Part shown: positions 1-9,220 of the stretch, piece by piece
Position numbering within the stretch: position 1 is the first letter of the stretch
How the letters are laid out: each line of letters starts with the position of its first letter
Origin: Arthrobacter globiformis
Lineage (GTDB): Bacteria; Actinomycetota; Actinomycetes; Actinomycetales; Micrococcaceae
Assembly: GCF_003261175.1 (NCBI RefSeq)
Contig: NZ_QLNP01000094.1
Span: 32,555 to 96,554, forward strand
Length of the DNA stretch: 64,000 nt
Direction: 5' to 3'
Notes under the pieces: generated by a model
Told to the model about the DNA's origin: nothing
What the model saw: only the letters and a program-made list of their open reading frames with translations
Database searches by the model: none
Translations under genes and position numbers: made by a program

Positions 1-375
1 GCCGACACCCCGGGGGCCTCCGCCATGCTGCAGGGCGGCGTGGTCTCCTACAGCAACACCGTGAAGCGGGACGTCCTTGGCGTTTCCCAGGACCTGCTGG
101 ACGCCGTCGGATCGGTGGATGAAGCAGTGGCTGCCGCCATGGCCGACGGCGCCCGGCGGGTCTGCGGCGCGGACCTCGCCGTCTCCACCACGGGCGTCGC
201 CGGCCCTGACGCGCACGACGGCAAGGCCGTGGGAACGGTGTTCGTAGGCGTCGCCACTGCGCAGGGTGTGCAGGCCTTTTCCTACAGCTTCCAGGGCACC
301 CGGGCAGAAATCCGCGGGCTGGCCTGTGGCGCTGCTTTGGAGCGACTTCAGGAGGCACTGGCCGCGTTAAGCTGA
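1..375 (+). CDS. cinA: CinA-family protein, C-terminal domain (5' truncated by window)
   Basis: An open frame runs from base 1 to a TGA at 373-375, so the gene begins outside the window and only about 124 C-terminal residues are seen. They match the CinA C-terminal domain (nicotinamide-nucleotide amidohydrolase, PncC type). The visible motifs are ASAMLQGGVVSYSN near the start, STTGVAGPD in the middle, and a GTVFVGVA strand. The family hydrolyses NMN to nicotinate mononucleotide in pyridine nucleotide salvage. Position just upstream of a ClgR gene fits the actinobacterial order pgsA-cinA-clgR. Whether this copy carries the N-terminal molybdopterin-binding-like domain of full CinA cannot be seen. 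Confidence 0.85.
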   Translation, partial: ADTPGASAMLQGGVVSYSNTVKRDVLGVSQDLLDAVGSVDEAVAAAMADGARRVCGADLAVSTTGVAGPDAHDGKAVGTVFVGVATAQGVQAFSYSFQGTRAEIRGLACGAALERLQEALAALS

Positions 376-474
376 GTTTCCGGCTACGCTGACCTGGCCC
401 GCTGACTGCGCTAAGCTACCCGGAGTAAGGTTGCCGGGAACAAAAAGCGAATCCGAATAGTTGTCACATTGTGT

Positions 475-495
475 CGCCTCTCCTTGAGGGAGGCG
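475..495. promoter_or_regulatory. Inverted repeat in the clgR upstream region
   Basis: CGCCTC (475-480) and GAGGCG (490-495) form a perfect 6-bp stem with a 9-base loop, about 165 bases before the chosen clgR start. A TAGGAT hexamer at 498-503 could be a -10. The position would suit an operator, but the spacing does not match the ClgR motif I know, so function is open. The rest of 376-659 shows nothing else. Confidence 0.3.
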
Positions 496-659
496 CCTAG
501 GATGAAGAGAACATATGCGGTTTACGTCACAGTGAACCGGAACCATGAGGGAGCAAGGCGATACAGATGGTAAAGCAGCCCGTGTCCGTAAACGGCGTTG
601 TCCGCTGGAAGGACGTGGGCCTCGCCGATCAGGCCAAGAGCGAACAGAAGGAGCGCAAG

Positions 660-1019
660 ATGGTTGTACTTCGTCACGAAATCGGTGATGTACTGCGCGA
701 TGTCCGCCAGCGGCAAGGGCGTACCCTCCGCGAAGTTTCGCACAGTGCCCGGGTCTCCCTGGGTTACCTGAGTGAAGTGGAACGCGGCCAGAAGGAAGCT
801 TCCTCGGAACTCCTGTCCTCGATCTGTTCGGCGCTGGATGTTCCGCTTTCCAGCATGCTCCGCGAGGTCAGCGACCGCGTGGCTGTCGCCGAAGGCGTTG
901 CCGTGCCGGACACCGTCCCGCAGGAATTCTCCCAGCGTTACGGCCGTGACCTTGAGCGCGACCTGAGCAGCGAGCTCAACAACGAGCTCGCCACGGAAAT
1001 GCTGTCGGGCGCCCGGTAA
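660..1019 (+). CDS. clgR: ClgR-type XRE transcriptional regulator
   Basis: The product is a 119-residue protein with an N-terminal helix-turn-helix. The stretch [20 protein letters not shown] followed by [10 protein letters not shown] is the hallmark of ClgR, the actinobacterial activator of clp protease and related stress genes. The start at 660 has AAGGAG at 648-653, six bases upstream, and gives the N-terminus [13 protein letters not shown] expected of the family. The same frame stays open upstream to an ATG at 567 with a weaker AAGG, which would add 31 residues. A strong hairpin follows at 1053-1083. The neighbour cinA matches the usual context. ClgR proteins are themselves short-lived Clp substrates; the C-terminus here ends SGAR rather than an obvious AA degron. 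Confidence 0.9.
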   Translation: MVVLRHEIGDVLRDVRQRQGRTLREVSHSARVSLGYLSEVERGQKEASSELLSSICSALDVPLSSMLREVSDRVAVAEGVAVPDTVPQEFSQRYGRDLERDLSSELNNELATEMLSGAR

Positions 1020-1052
1020 CGGAACCCGGAACTCCGGACTAATAGCAACAGC

Positions 1053-1083
1053 GAAGGCCTCCGGCAATCCGCCGGAGGCCTTC
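1053..1083. terminator. Bidirectional terminator between clgR and the MarR gene
   Basis: A perfect 13-bp stem (1053-1065 with 1071-1083) surrounds a 5-base loop in the gap between convergent genes. There is no long T run, as is common in high-GC actinobacteria. Confidence 0.75.
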
Positions 1084-1109
1084 GTCATGCCTTGAAATCA
1101 AGCCCTAAT

Positions 1110-1616
1110 CTAGACGTCGTCCCGGGGGAATCCGTCACGTTCGTACGTGGCGTTGAGCTTGGCCATGTAGGTGGCCAGTGCGTCGAGGTCCTCCACCGGC
1201 CATTCGCCCAGGCGCTCACGGAACACCTGCCGCCGGGCATCCTGCACCTGGTGCATCTTCTCTTCGCCTTCGGCTGTGAGCCGGATCGTTTGCGCCCTGC
1301 CGTCCAGCGGGTCGGCTTCCTTGAGCACCAGGCCGATGCTTTCAAGGAATGCGATTTGCCTGCTGACGGACGGCTTGCCGACGCCGATGCTGGATGCAAG
1401 TTCGGTGAGGCGGATGGGGCCGCTCTTGCGGATCACGCTAAGCAGTCCATAGGCGGCCGGCTCCATGTCCGGGTGGACCTCGCGCGACAGTTGCTGGGAA
1501 ATGGACCGGGCCCGTCGCCAGAAAAGACTGATCTGGTGCTCCACATTGGTCAGTGCCCTATCAAGCGTGTCCTCGAAGGGGGCAGTGGTTCCGGGGGCTT
1601 CAGCGGGATTGCTCAT
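1110..1616 (-). CDS. MarR-family transcriptional regulator
   Basis: The product is a 168-residue protein with a winged helix. It shows LTELASSIGVGKPSVSRQIA for the recognition helix and DPLDGRAQTIRLTAEGEE for the wing, both typical of MarR. The start at 1616 is chosen because TAGAAT on the minus strand (plus bases 1624-1629) lies exactly seven bases upstream, so the mRNA is probably leaderless. A second ATG, at 1625, lies inside that hexamer. The frame is open further upstream but the protein there is unconvincing. The target is unknown; MarR proteins usually control an adjacent transporter or enzyme, but the neighbours here are core genes. Confidence 0.85.
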   Translation of the reverse strand: MSNPAEAPGTTAPFEDTLDRALTNVEHQISLFWRRARSISQQLSREVHPDMEPAAYGLLSVIRKSGPIRLTELASSIGVGKPSVSRQIAFLESIGLVLKEADPLDGRAQTIRLTAEGEEKMHQVQDARRQVFRERLGEWPVEDLDALATYMAKLNATYERDGFPRDDV

Positions 1617-1658
1617 GGCAACCATTCTAGAGTCAGGGTCCGTGAGAGACTGTATTGG

Positions 1659-1898
1659 GTGAGGATTAGTGATTTCTGGCGGCTGATGGACGACGAATTC
1701 GGGGCCGGCTACTCGCGCGTGCTGGGCGGCTCCCTCGTCCTTGCCGGGGTCGGCGGCCGGACAGCCGACCAGGCCCTCGCCGCGGGCGTCAGTCCCCGCG
1801 ACATCTGGCTGGCGGTGTGCGACGTGCAGGACGTCCCGGAGGAGCGCCGCCTCGGCCGCGATATCAAGCCGCGACAGCACGGGCCAGACCTGGTCTGA
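1659..1898 (+). CDS. DUF3046 protein
   Basis: This is a 79-residue reading frame starting at GTG 1659. The product begins VRISDFWRLMDDEFGAGY and contains LAAGVSPRDIWLAVCDVQDVPEERR, which I recognise as DUF3046. That small family sits directly upstream of recA in many actinobacteria. No function is established for it. The 209-base gap to recA holds the recA SOS promoter, so DUF3046 is probably transcribed separately. I saw no good Shine-Dalgarno sequence, so the start rests on family similarity. It is divergent from the MarR gene. Confidence 0.85.
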   Translation: MRISDFWRLMDDEFGAGYSRVLGGSLVLAGVGGRTADQALAAGVSPRDIWLAVCDVQDVPEERRLGRDIKPRQHGPDLV

Positions 1899-1946
1899 GA
1901 AGATCCCGACCCGGCCTGGGAACCTGCTGACACGCCGACAGATTGT

Positions 1947-1962
1947 TCGAATATCTGTTCGG
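1947..1962. promoter_or_regulatory. SOS box of recA
   Basis: The sequence TCGAATATCTGTTCGG differs from the actinobacterial LexA box TCGAAC-N4-GTTCGA at two positions. It lies 145 bases before the recA start, with a TATGCT -10 candidate at 1970-1975 just downstream. LexA bound here would cover the -35 region. Confidence 0.85.
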
Positions 1963-2107
1963 GTGCGACTATGCTTTTTGCCAGCGGGTTATCCACATAC
2001 GTGCGCCTGCCCGGCAAGAATGTCAGCGGGTGGCGCTAGCGTCGGTGATGACAGACAAAGGGCCGCAGAGGCCCCTCCAAAGCGAGAAAGCATTAGAGGT
2101 GTGAACC

Positions 2108-3160
2108 ATGGCGGCAGCCCCGGATCGTGAAAAAGCGCTTGAAGCAGCGCTCGCGCAGATTGACAAGCAGTTCGGCAAGGGATCGATCATGCGGCTGGGC
2201 GACGAAACACGCGCCCCCATCGAGATCATCCCCACCGGCTCCATCGCGCTGGACGTCGCACTGGGAATCGGAGGTCTCCCGCGGGGGCGCGTCGTTGAGA
2301 TCTATGGTCCGGAATCGTCAGGTAAGACCACCGTAGCCCTCCACGCCGTGGCCAACGCCCAGCGTGCCGGCGGCATCGCCGCCTTCATCGACGCCGAACA
2401 CGCCCTCGACCCCGAGTACGCCGCCAAGCTCGGCGTGGACACGGACGCCCTGCTGGTCTCCCAGCCGGACACCGGTGAGCAGGCCCTCGAAATCATGGAC
2501 ATGCTGGTGGGCTCCGGCTCACTGGACATCGTGGTCATCGACTCCGTGGCAGCGCTGGTGCCGCGCGCGGAAATTGAAGGCGACATGGGCGACAGCCACG
2601 TCGGCCTCCAGGCACGCCTCATGAGTCAGGCCCTGCGAAAGATCACCGGCCGGCTGAGCCAGACCAAGACCACCGCCATTTTCATCAACCAGCTGCGTGA
2701 AAAGATTGGTGTGTTCTTCGGTTCCCCGGAAACCACCACCGGTGGTAAGGCGCTGAAGTTCTACGCCTCCGTGCGTATCGACGTCCGCCGCATCCAGACC
2801 CTGAAGGAAGGTGCCGATTCCGTCGGCAACCGCACCAAGGCCAAGATCGTCAAAAACAAGATGGCTCCGCCCTTCAAGATCGCGGAATTCGACATCATCT
2901 ACGGCCAGGGCATCTCCCGCGAGGGCGGCATCATAGACATGGGCGTGGAGCACGGCATCATCAAGAAGTCCGGGTCCTGGTTCACCTACGACGGCGACCA
3001 GCTCGGCCAGGGCATGGAGAACTCGCGCCGCTTCCTGCGTGACAACCCGGAACTTGCCGCGGAACTGGAACGGCTCATCAAGGAAAAGCTGGGCGTGGGA
3101 GTCAAGCCCGCGGCCGATGCCGAAGCTTCACCGAAGCTGAAGGCCGTTGACGGCTTCTAG
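2108..3160 (+). CDS. recA: Recombinase RecA
   Basis: The product is a 350-residue protein with the full RecA core. Walker [10 protein letters not shown] is at about residues 67-75, [11 protein letters not shown] (Walker B) is near 140, and the loop region [15 protein letters not shown] follows. RecA forms filaments on single-stranded DNA, drives strand exchange and stimulates LexA self-cleavage. The start has AGAGGT (2095-2100) upstream. There is no intein, unlike mycobacterial recA. recX overlaps its 3' end by 14 bases, so the two form an operon under the SOS box at 1947. Confidence 0.99.
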   Translation: MAAAPDREKALEAALAQIDKQFGKGSIMRLGDETRAPIEIIPTGSIALDVALGIGGLPRGRVVEIYGPESSGKTTVALHAVANAQRAGGIAAFIDAEHALDPEYAAKLGVDTDALLVSQPDTGEQALEIMDMLVGSGSLDIVVIDSVAALVPRAEIEGDMGDSHVGLQARLMSQALRKITGRLSQTKTTAIFINQLREKIGVFFGSPETTTGGKALKFYASVRIDVRRIQTLKEGADSVGNRTKAKIVKNKMAPPFKIAEFDIIYGQGISREGGIIDMGVEHGIIKKSGSWFTYDGDQLGQGMENSRRFLRDNPELAAELERLIKEKLGVGVKPAADAEASPKLKAVDGF

Positions 3161-3776
3161 CAGGCGCCGGTCCTCTTCGGCCTTCGCCAAGGCCGGAGGG
3201 GACCGCGAAGCAGGGCCCGGCCCGGAACCCGATGAGGACCGGGACGCAGATCCGGCATCGGTGGCGCGCGCCATCGTGCTGCGCCAGCTGACCGCATCGC
3301 CCAAGAGCCGGCTGCAGCTTGAACGCAAGCTGGCCGAGCGCAACGTGCCGGAGGACATCGCCGCGGCTGTGCTGGACCGCTTTGAAGAGGTCCGGCTCGT
3401 TGACGACGCCGAATTCGCGGACATGTGGGTGCGGAGCAGGTCGCAATCGCGCAGGCTGGCCAGGGGGGCCCTGCGCCGGGAGCTCGCGGACAAGGGCATT
3501 GACCCTGACACGGCGGCCTCGGCTCTGGAGCAGGTCAGCGACGAAGATGAGGAAGCCGCTGCCCGCCACCTCGTGGAGCGCAAGCTTCGGCCGGGAACGG
3601 ACCTGACTGACCGGGCGGAACGCGACAAGACCACGCGGCGGCTCGCGTCCATGCTCGCCCGCAAGGGGTACCAGCCCTCGCAGGCTTTCCGGATCGTGGG
3701 GGAGGTCCTGGACGCTGCAGCCGGCGGCGCCGCGTCCCGCGAGGACACCTACGCGGCCGCCGAGTCCTGGGAATGA
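3147..3776 (+). CDS. recX: Regulatory protein RecX
   Basis: The product is a 209-residue, charged, helical protein of the RecX family, which binds RecA filaments and limits their activity. Motifs include [37 protein letters not shown] and a C-terminal [15 protein letters not shown] repeat. The start is a TTG at 3147 inside the recA 3' end, which couples translation to recA and matches the common recA-recX overlap. The first 40 residues are low-complexity and acidic, so a later GTG cannot be excluded. Confidence 0.93.
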   Translation: MTASSRRRSSSAFAKAGGDREAGPGPEPDEDRDADPASVARAIVLRQLTASPKSRLQLERKLAERNVPEDIAAAVLDRFEEVRLVDDAEFADMWVRSRSQSRRLARGALRRELADKGIDPDTAASALEQVSDEDEEAAARHLVERKLRPGTDLTDRAERDKTTRRLASMLARKGYQPSQAFRIVGEVLDAAAGGAASREDTYAAAESWE

Positions 3777-3831
3777 TCGAACGCCGGGAGTGAACGCGGC
3801 CGGTACTCTTGGCAGCCGGTACCCTTAATGG

Positions 3832-5379
3832 GTGAGTCTGACCTACCCTTCCCCCGCACCGGGCACCGAAAACGCAACCGGCGGCGCCGTTGTGCCCCGC
3901 ACCTACCAGGTGCGCACCTTCGGCTGCCAAATGAACGTTCACGACTCCGAGCGCATGGCGGGCATGCTGGAGGCTGCCGGCTATGTACCGGCAAACGGCG
4001 CCCAAGCCGACGTCGTCGTCTTCAATACCTGCGCGGTACGGGAAAACGCGGACAACAAGCTCTACGGCAACTTGGGTCAGCTGGCGCCGATCAAGGCAGC
4101 CAACCCGGGGATGCAGATCGCCGTAGGCGGCTGCCTCGCCCAGAAGGACCGCGAAACCATCCTGAAGAAGGCGCCCTGGGTCGACGCCGTCTTCGGCACG
4201 CACAATGTCGGCGCCTTGCCTGCCCTCCTGGACCGGGCGCGCCACAACAACGAGGCGCAGCTGGAAATCCTTGAGTCGCTGGACGTCTTCCCGTCCACGC
4301 TGCCCACCAAGCGCGACTCTGTCTATTCGGGTTGGGTGTCCATTTCGGTCGGCTGCAACAACACCTGCACCTTCTGCATCGTCCCTGCCTTGCGCGGTAA
4401 GGAAAAGGACCGCCGGCCGGGGGAGATCCTTGCCGAGGTCCAGGCCCTGGTGGACGACGGCGCCATCGAAGTGACGCTCCTCGGCCAGAACGTAAACTCC
4501 TACGGGGTGGAGTTCGGCGACCGCCAGGCCTTCTCCAAGCTGCTGCGCGCCTGTGGCGAGATCCCGGGCCTCGAACGCGTGCGCTTCACGAGCCCCCACC
4601 CGGCTGCGTTCACCGATGACGTCATTGACGCCATGGCCGAGACGCCCAACGTCATGCCGCAGCTGCACATGCCGCTCCAGTCGGGATCGGACAAGGTCCT
4701 GCGTGACATGAAGCGTTCTTACCGGTCGGCGAAGTTCCTCGGGATCCTGGACAAGGTCCGCGCCAAGATGCCGCATGCGGCGATCTCCACGGACATCATC
4801 GTTGGTTTCCCGGGAGAGACGGAGGAGGATTTCCAGGCGACGCTGGACGTCGTCGAAAAGTCACGCTTCGCCACGGCCTTCACCTTCCAGTACTCCAAGC
4901 GGCCCGGCACGCCAGCCGCGGATCTGCCGGATCAGCTGCCCAAGGCGGTGGTGCAGGAACGCTTCGAGCGCCTCACCGCGCTCCAGGACCGCATTGCCGC
5001 GGAAGAGAACGCCAAGCAGCTGGGACGCCGCGTCGAGGTCATGGTCACCGCCCAGTCCGGCCGCAAGTCCGAGGAAACGCACCGCCTCTCTGGCCGTTCG
5101 CAGGACCAGCGCCTGGTCCACTTCACGGTTCCCGAGGGCGCTCCTGCCCCGCGTCCTGGAGACCTGGTAACAGTCACCATTACGGAGGCGGCCGCCTTCC
5201 ACCTGGTCGCCGATCCTGCGTCCGCAGCCGACTACTCCCTGCGCCCGTCCCGTGCCGGGGATGCCTGGGACAGGGCGCAGGCCGATTCCTGCGGTGTGCC
5301 GGCCCCTGGCGCGGCGGGTGCAGCGGGCAAGACCGGCGTGTCGCTCGGCATGCCTTCGCTACCCGTGCGGAGCCGCTGA
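3832..5379 (+). CDS. miaB: tRNA-2-methylthio-N6-dimethylallyladenosine synthase MiaB
   Basis: The product is a 515-residue radical SAM methylthiotransferase that adds the 2-methylthio group to i6A37 of tRNA. The N-terminal domain carries three cluster cysteines in GCQMN (about 32), NTCAV (about 67) and GGCLAQ (about 101). The radical SAM motif CNNTCTFC is near 175, and a TRAM RNA-binding domain lies at roughly 400-470. The GTG start is preceded by TACCCT at 3820-3825, six bases away, so the transcript is probably leaderless. miaA starts five bases after the stop. That pairs the two enzymes that act in turn on adenosine 37. The last 45 residues are a low-complexity tail. Confidence 0.97.
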   Translation: MSLTYPSPAPGTENATGGAVVPRTYQVRTFGCQMNVHDSERMAGMLEAAGYVPANGAQADVVVFNTCAVRENADNKLYGNLGQLAPIKAANPGMQIAVGGCLAQKDRETILKKAPWVDAVFGTHNVGALPALLDRARHNNEAQLEILESLDVFPSTLPTKRDSVYSGWVSISVGCNNTCTFCIVPALRGKEKDRRPGEILAEVQALVDDGAIEVTLLGQNVNSYGVEFGDRQAFSKLLRACGEIPGLERVRFTSPHPAAFTDDVIDAMAETPNVMPQLHMPLQSGSDKVLRDMKRSYRSAKFLGILDKVRAKMPHAAISTDIIVGFPGETEEDFQATLDVVEKSRFATAFTFQYSKRPGTPAADLPDQLPKAVVQERFERLTALQDRIAAEENAKQLGRRVEVMVTAQSGRKSEETHRLSGRSQDQRLVHFTVPEGAPAPRPGDLVTVTITEAAAFHLVADPASAADYSLRPSRAGDAWDRAQADSCGVPAPGAAGAAGKTGVSLGMPSLPVRSR

Positions 5380-5383
5380 CCCA

Positions 5384-6307
5384 GTGGCGGGCCAACCCCC
5401 CGTCATAGCGGTTGTCGGTCCCACCGGTTCGGGCAAGTCCGACCTCGCCGTTGATCTTGCCCTGGCCCTCGACGGCGAGGTTATCAACGCCGACGCCATG
5501 CAGTTCTACCGCGGCATGGACATCGGCACCGCCAAGGTCACCGAGGCTGAACAACGGGGCGTCCGGCATCACCTGCTGGACATTCTGGACGTGACGCAGG
5601 AAGCGTCGGTGTCCGACTTCCAGCAGCAGGCAAGGGATGCCGTCGCCGACATCCACCGCCGCGGCAAGCGCGCCATCCTGGCCGGCGGGTCGGGCCTGTA
5701 TGTTCGCGCCGCCCTCGACGTGCTGGACTTCCCGGGAACTGATCCGGAAATCCGCACCCGGCTGGAACAGGAGAACGCCGAGGCAGGGACTGCGGTGCTG
5801 CTGGACCGCCTCCGGGCGGTAGATCCCGTCTCCGCAGGGCGCCTCGGCGACGCCCGCCGCATTATCCGAGCGCTGGAGGTGTTCGAACTGACGGGGCGCC
5901 CGTTCAGCTCGTTCATGCCAACCCGCGAGTACAACCAGCCAGCCCTCCAGATCGGACTGGAGGTTGACCGTGAGCAGCTGCGCGACCGGCTCGCCGCCCG
6001 CGTGCACCGGATGGTGGAGCGGGGGCTGCTGGCCGAAGTCGAACGGCTGGACGCCCAGGGCCTTCGCCGCGGCAAGACCGCACCCCGTGCACTGGGCTAC
6101 GCCCAGTTCCTCAAGGTGCTCGACGGCGAAGCGAATGTAGCGCAGGCAGCCGAAGAAACCATGGTGGCCACCAGGCAGTTCGCCCGCCGGCAGCTGACGT
6201 GGTTCCGGGCCGACCCCCGCATCAGCTGGCTGGACTGGCAGGATCCTCAGCTCGCCGCCAAGGCAGCCCGGCTCTGCCGCCGAGCCAATCCGGCACCAAC
6301 GCACTGA
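5384..6307 (+). CDS. miaA: tRNA dimethylallyltransferase MiaA
   Basis: The product is a 307-residue enzyme that transfers the dimethylallyl group to A37 of tRNAs reading UNN codons, supplying the substrate of MiaB. The P-loop [15 protein letters not shown] is at residues 11-25, followed by [17 protein letters not shown] and later GGSGLYV. The GTG at 5384 is chosen because it puts the P-loop at the usual distance from the N-terminus. An ATG in frame at 5252 would add 44 unlikely residues inside miaB. It is in an operon with miaB. Confidence 0.95.
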   Translation: MAGQPPVIAVVGPTGSGKSDLAVDLALALDGEVINADAMQFYRGMDIGTAKVTEAEQRGVRHHLLDILDVTQEASVSDFQQQARDAVADIHRRGKRAILAGGSGLYVRAALDVLDFPGTDPEIRTRLEQENAEAGTAVLLDRLRAVDPVSAGRLGDARRIIRALEVFELTGRPFSSFMPTREYNQPALQIGLEVDREQLRDRLAARVHRMVERGLLAEVERLDAQGLRRGKTAPRALGYAQFLKVLDGEANVAQAAEETMVATRQFARRQLTWFRADPRISWLDWQDPQLAAKAARLCRRANPAPTH

Positions 6308-6320
6308 AAGAAAGACCCGT

Positions 6321-7292
6321 ATGACCCTCGCAGTTACCACCACGCCAAAGCACTCCTCGCGGCGATCCCTCATCGTCGCCGTCGCCTCGCTGCTGGGAGC
6401 GACGCTGTTCTGGGCCGGCAACTACGTTGTCGGAGCCGGTGCGGTGGCGAGCATCGATCCCCTCAGCCTGGTGCTGCTGCGCTGGTCCCTCGCCCTGGTT
6501 CCGCTGCTGGCCATCGCCCAACTGGTGGAGCGTCCGCGATGGCGGCAGGTGCTGGCCGCCTGGCCGTGGCTGATCGCCCTGAGCGTGTTCGGACTGCTGG
6601 GCTACAACCTGCTTTTGTACACGGCTCTCGAGCACACGGATGCGTTCAGTGCTTCCCTCATCAATGCGTTCAACCCGGCGCTCATAACCCTGGCCGCTGC
6701 CGCCTTCCTGCGCGAACGGCTGACTCGCCGGGCAGTTGGCGGTGTCCTGATCGCACTTGTCGGGGTGCTGCTTGTCCTCAGCAACGGCGACCTGGGCAAG
6801 CTGCTGCAGGCCGGGTTCGGGACGGGTGAGCTCTTCATGCTCGGAGCCATTGCGGCGTGGTCCGCCTATACGATCACCGGGCGCCTGGCTCCGCCGCTGC
6901 CCCCGATAACCGCCACGGCCATCCAGGCCGCGGTCACCATCGTTGTGCTCGCACCGGTCAGCCTCGCTGCCGGCGGTCCGGCGCTGCCGTCCACGCAGGG
7001 TGCCATCGTTTCCCTGGCCTTCATCGCGCTCTTCCCGTCAGTGCTGTCCTACCTGCTCTGGAACCGCGCCCTGACAGTCATCCCGGCCGGGAACGCCGGA
7101 GTGTTCCTTAACCTCATCACCGTCTTCACCGCCCTGTTCACCATCCTCTCCGGCCGTCCCTACACCTTCGCGCAAATAGCAGGCGGCGTGATTGTGGTCG
7201 CCGGCATCCTCCTGACCAGCACCCGCGGCCGGCGAGGCAGATCCACAGCGTTTTTCTGGCGCCACCGGCGGACGGGTAACCTTGAACCATGA
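6321..7292 (+). CDS. EamA/DMT-family transporter
   Basis: The product is a 323-residue integral membrane protein with about ten hydrophobic segments in two EamA repeats. It shows the typical GATLFWAGNYVVG near residue 30 and AIAAWSAYTI at the start of the second half. DMT proteins export small metabolites such as amino acids or purines; the substrate here is unknown. It begins 13 bases after miaA, with a purine-rich GAAAGAAAG upstream. It overlaps dapF by an ATGA, which suggests co-expression with DAP/lysine metabolism, although dapF also has its own probable promoter. Confidence 0.88.
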   Translation: MTLAVTTTPKHSSRRSLIVAVASLLGATLFWAGNYVVGAGAVASIDPLSLVLLRWSLALVPLLAIAQLVERPRWRQVLAAWPWLIALSVFGLLGYNLLLYTALEHTDAFSASLINAFNPALITLAAAAFLRERLTRRAVGGVLIALVGVLLVLSNGDLGKLLQAGFGTGELFMLGAIAAWSAYTITGRLAPPLPPITATAIQAAVTIVVLAPVSLAAGGPALPSTQGAIVSLAFIALFPSVLSYLLWNRALTVIPAGNAGVFLNLITVFTALFTILSGRPYTFAQIAGGVIVVAGILLTSTRGRRGRSTAFFWRHRRTGNLEP

Positions 7293-8245
7293 ATGAAACC
7301 CTTGCCGAAACAGCCCGGCCCGCCGCCCCCACCGGGGGCTCGACACTGAGCGGACTGCGGTTCTCCAAGGGCCACGGAACAGGCAACGACTTTGTCCTGG
7401 TCGCCGATCCCGAGGGCGTGCACGCGATCTCCGCGGAGCAGGTCGCCCAGCTGTGCGACCGCCACCGCGGCATCGGCGGCGACGGACTCATCCGCGCCGT
7501 CCCGTCCCGTCTCCTTGACGAGGGCCGGCAGATTCTTGCCGAGAACCCCGACGCCGAGTGGTTCATGGATTACCGCAACGGTGACGGTTCCCTCTCAGAG
7601 ATGTGCGGCAACGGCGTGCGCGTGTTCGTCCACTTCCTCCTGGCCGAAGGCCTGGCTCAGCTGCCGGCCGGAGGCTCACTGACCATCGGCACCCGCGGCG
7701 GCGTCAAGACCATTGTCCGCACACGTGACGGCTACGCCGTCGACATGGGCCCCTGGGAGTTCATTTTCCCGGACGAGGCAGCGGCCCGCGCCATGGATTC
7801 TCTCGTCAGCGCCGAGGGACTCGAGGTGCCGCGGCCGGCGCTGTCCGTCAGCATGGGTAACCCCCACACGGTCGTTGCCCTGGCCGAGCTGTCCGAACTC
7901 CGGGACACCCGGCTTTTTACCGCCCCGCACGTCGACCCGGCGCCCGCCAATGGAACGAACGTCGAGTTCGTCGTCCCGGCCGAGCCGCTGGTGCACGAGG
8001 GCGTGGGCACCGTGACCATGCGGGTCCACGAGCGTGGCGTCGGCGAGACGCAGTCCTGCGGCACCGGCGCGTGCGCCGCAGCAGTGGCCATCCGTCACTG
8101 GGCCGGACAGGGCGCGCCGGACGCCTGGCAGGTGAAGGTGCCGGGCGGCGTCGTGGGCGTGAAGTTCTTCACCGTCGCCGGCGGCCGGGAGCATGTTGAG
8201 CTCAGCGGCCCGGCAACGATCGTTGCTACTGGGACGCTTTCCTGA
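7289..8245 (+). CDS. dapF: Diaminopimelate epimerase
   Basis: The product is a 318-residue enzyme that converts LL- to meso-diaminopimelate for peptidoglycan and lysine. The two catalytic cysteines are visible in MCGNGVR (about 105) and SCGTGACA (about 257). The ATG is six bases downstream of TAACCT (7277-7282), so a leaderless transcript is likely as well as read-through from the EamA gene. An N-terminal 20 residues rich in Ala/Thr precede the first strand. Its 3' end overlaps the convergent methyltransferase gene by 20 bases. Confidence 0.97.
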   Translation: MNETLAETARPAAPTGGSTLSGLRFSKGHGTGNDFVLVADPEGVHAISAEQVAQLCDRHRGIGGDGLIRAVPSRLLDEGRQILAENPDAEWFMDYRNGDGSLSEMCGNGVRVFVHFLLAEGLAQLPAGGSLTIGTRGGVKTIVRTRDGYAVDMGPWEFIFPDEAAARAMDSLVSAEGLEVPRPALSVSMGNPHTVVALAELSELRDTRLFTAPHVDPAPANGTNVEFVVPAEPLVHEGVGTVTMRVHERGVGETQSCGTGACAAAVAIRHWAGQGAPDAWQVKVPGGVVGVKFFTVAGGREHVELSGPATIVATGTLS

Positions 8246-8840
8246 CCCGCAGGATCCTGAAGGATTTGGACGTGCTCTCCCGCGTCACCGTGAAGGAGTC
8301 ATCCAGTACCTCCGCCATCCAGCGCTGAAGCGTATCCGAGCCCAGGTTCTTCTGCACCACCAGCCACGCCGAACCGCCCGGTGCCAGCCTGGGCAGCCAG
8401 AGCAGCAGGAGTGAGTGGAGTTCATCCTTGCCAATCCGGATCGGCGGATTGGACCAGATGGTGTCGAAGCGGATCTCCGGATCCACGTTCTCCGGCGTGC
8501 TGGCCGTGACATTGTTCAGCCCAAGCAGTCCGGCGTTCCCGTTGGTGAGCGCGATGCATCGTTCATTGACGTCCACGGCGTAGACCTGAGCGTGCGGTGC
8601 CCGCAGCGCCATGGTCAGGGCGACGGGTCCCCACCCGCAGCCGATGTCGAGCAGGTTTCCCTGCGGCGCAGGCGCGGGAACCTCGGCCAGCAGGATGGCC
8701 GTCCCCTTGTCGATCCCGTCCGGACTGAAGATGCCGGACGAGGTCTGCAGCTTCCGCGTTTCACCGGCCAGTTCCACAGTGAGGGGCTTGCGGGTAAACG
8801 GCCCCGCCGGTGATGCGCTGAAATAGTGGGCAGATTCCAT
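8226..8840 (-). CDS. RsmC-like class I SAM-dependent methyltransferase
   Basis: The product is a 204-residue Rossmann methyltransferase. Motif I is LLDIGCGWGPVALTMA (about residue 60), the acidic end of strand 2 is VYAVDVNE, and the substrate motif IV is SNPPIRIG (about 131). The NPP motif and overall order match the C-terminal half of RsmC, the 16S rRNA G1207 N2-methyltransferase. Single-domain forms like this one are common in actinobacteria, and their substrate is not proved. The start at 8840 has TAATCT on the minus strand eight bases upstream. Longer upstream frames have no support. Confidence 0.88.
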   Translation of the reverse strand: MESAHYFSASPAGPFTRKPLTVELAGETRKLQTSSGIFSPDGIDKGTAILLAEVPAPAPQGNLLDIGCGWGPVALTMALRAPHAQVYAVDVNERCIALTNGNAGLLGLNNVTASTPENVDPEIRFDTIWSNPPIRIGKDELHSLLLLWLPRLAPGGSAWLVVQKNLGSDTLQRWMAEVLDDSFTVTRESTSKSFRILRVRKASQ

Positions 8841-9220
8841 AACTGGCCAGATTAGTGGGCTGCCCGCCTGATGGGAAACCGGCTGACGGGAAAGCCGGCC
8901 GGCCGTTCTGGTATCATTGAAGGCATGTTCCTGATTTTTGAGTAGCCGGTACTTCTTTTTGCCCGCGGCCTTTAGTCGCCGGCACCGGCCCATGGCTCCC
9001 CTCCAATGCGACGCAGGTATTGCCCTTTGCAGGCACAAACCTTCCGCAGGAGCGCAGCCCGAAACAGCACTCAATCAGACCGCTTTCCGCCGGCCATGCC
9101 CGCGCCTGCCGGCATTTCAGGAGACCCTCCATGACCCCTCGCAGTCAGCCCAGCGCGAATACCGCTGCCAAGGGCGGCAATCAGCACTATTCTGAAGATG
9201 CAGAACCTTCAAAGGAGACC
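8841..9220 (+). promoter_or_regulatory. hflX 5' leader region (380 bases)
   Basis: This stretch holds the promoters of two divergent genes and a long hflX leader. TATCAT at 8912-8917 is a good -10 whose start point falls at the ATG of a six-codon ORF (8925-8945). The leader can fold so that GCCGGT (8945-8950) pairs with ACCGGC (8984-8989) around an inner hairpin (8961-8969 with 8975-8983). The outer stem begins on the last base of the uORF stop codon. Two imperfect 15-base direct repeats (8869-8883 and 8884-8899) lie upstream of the -10. I see no U-rich terminator, so control may be Rho-dependent or translational. Confidence 0.6.
8925..8945 (+). CDS. Leaderless leader peptide MFLIFE upstream of hflX
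   Basis: This is a six-codon ORF (ATG, then Phe-Leu-Ile-Phe-Glu, TAG) starting seven bases after the -10 hexamer TATCAT, so it would be translated from a leaderless mRNA. The peptide closely resembles MYLIFM, the macrolide-sensing leader of the ABC-F gene msrD. HflX is a ribosome-splitting factor tied to macrolide/lincosamide tolerance in Listeria and mycobacteria. The stop codon abuts a stable hairpin. The inference is that drug-stalled ribosomes on this ORF change the fold of the leader. This has not been tested here. Confidence 0.6.
   Translation: MFLIFE

Noticed and set aside
475-503. ClgR autoregulatory box
   Set aside because: The inverted repeat has a 9-base loop and lacks the spacing of the ClgR motif I know, so it is kept only as an unassigned inverted repeat.
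8869-8917. WhiB7-type promoter for hflX
   Set aside because: WhiB7/WblC targets have an A/T-rich patch just upstream of the -35. Here the region is G/C-rich apart from two GGGAAA repeats, so I do not claim it.
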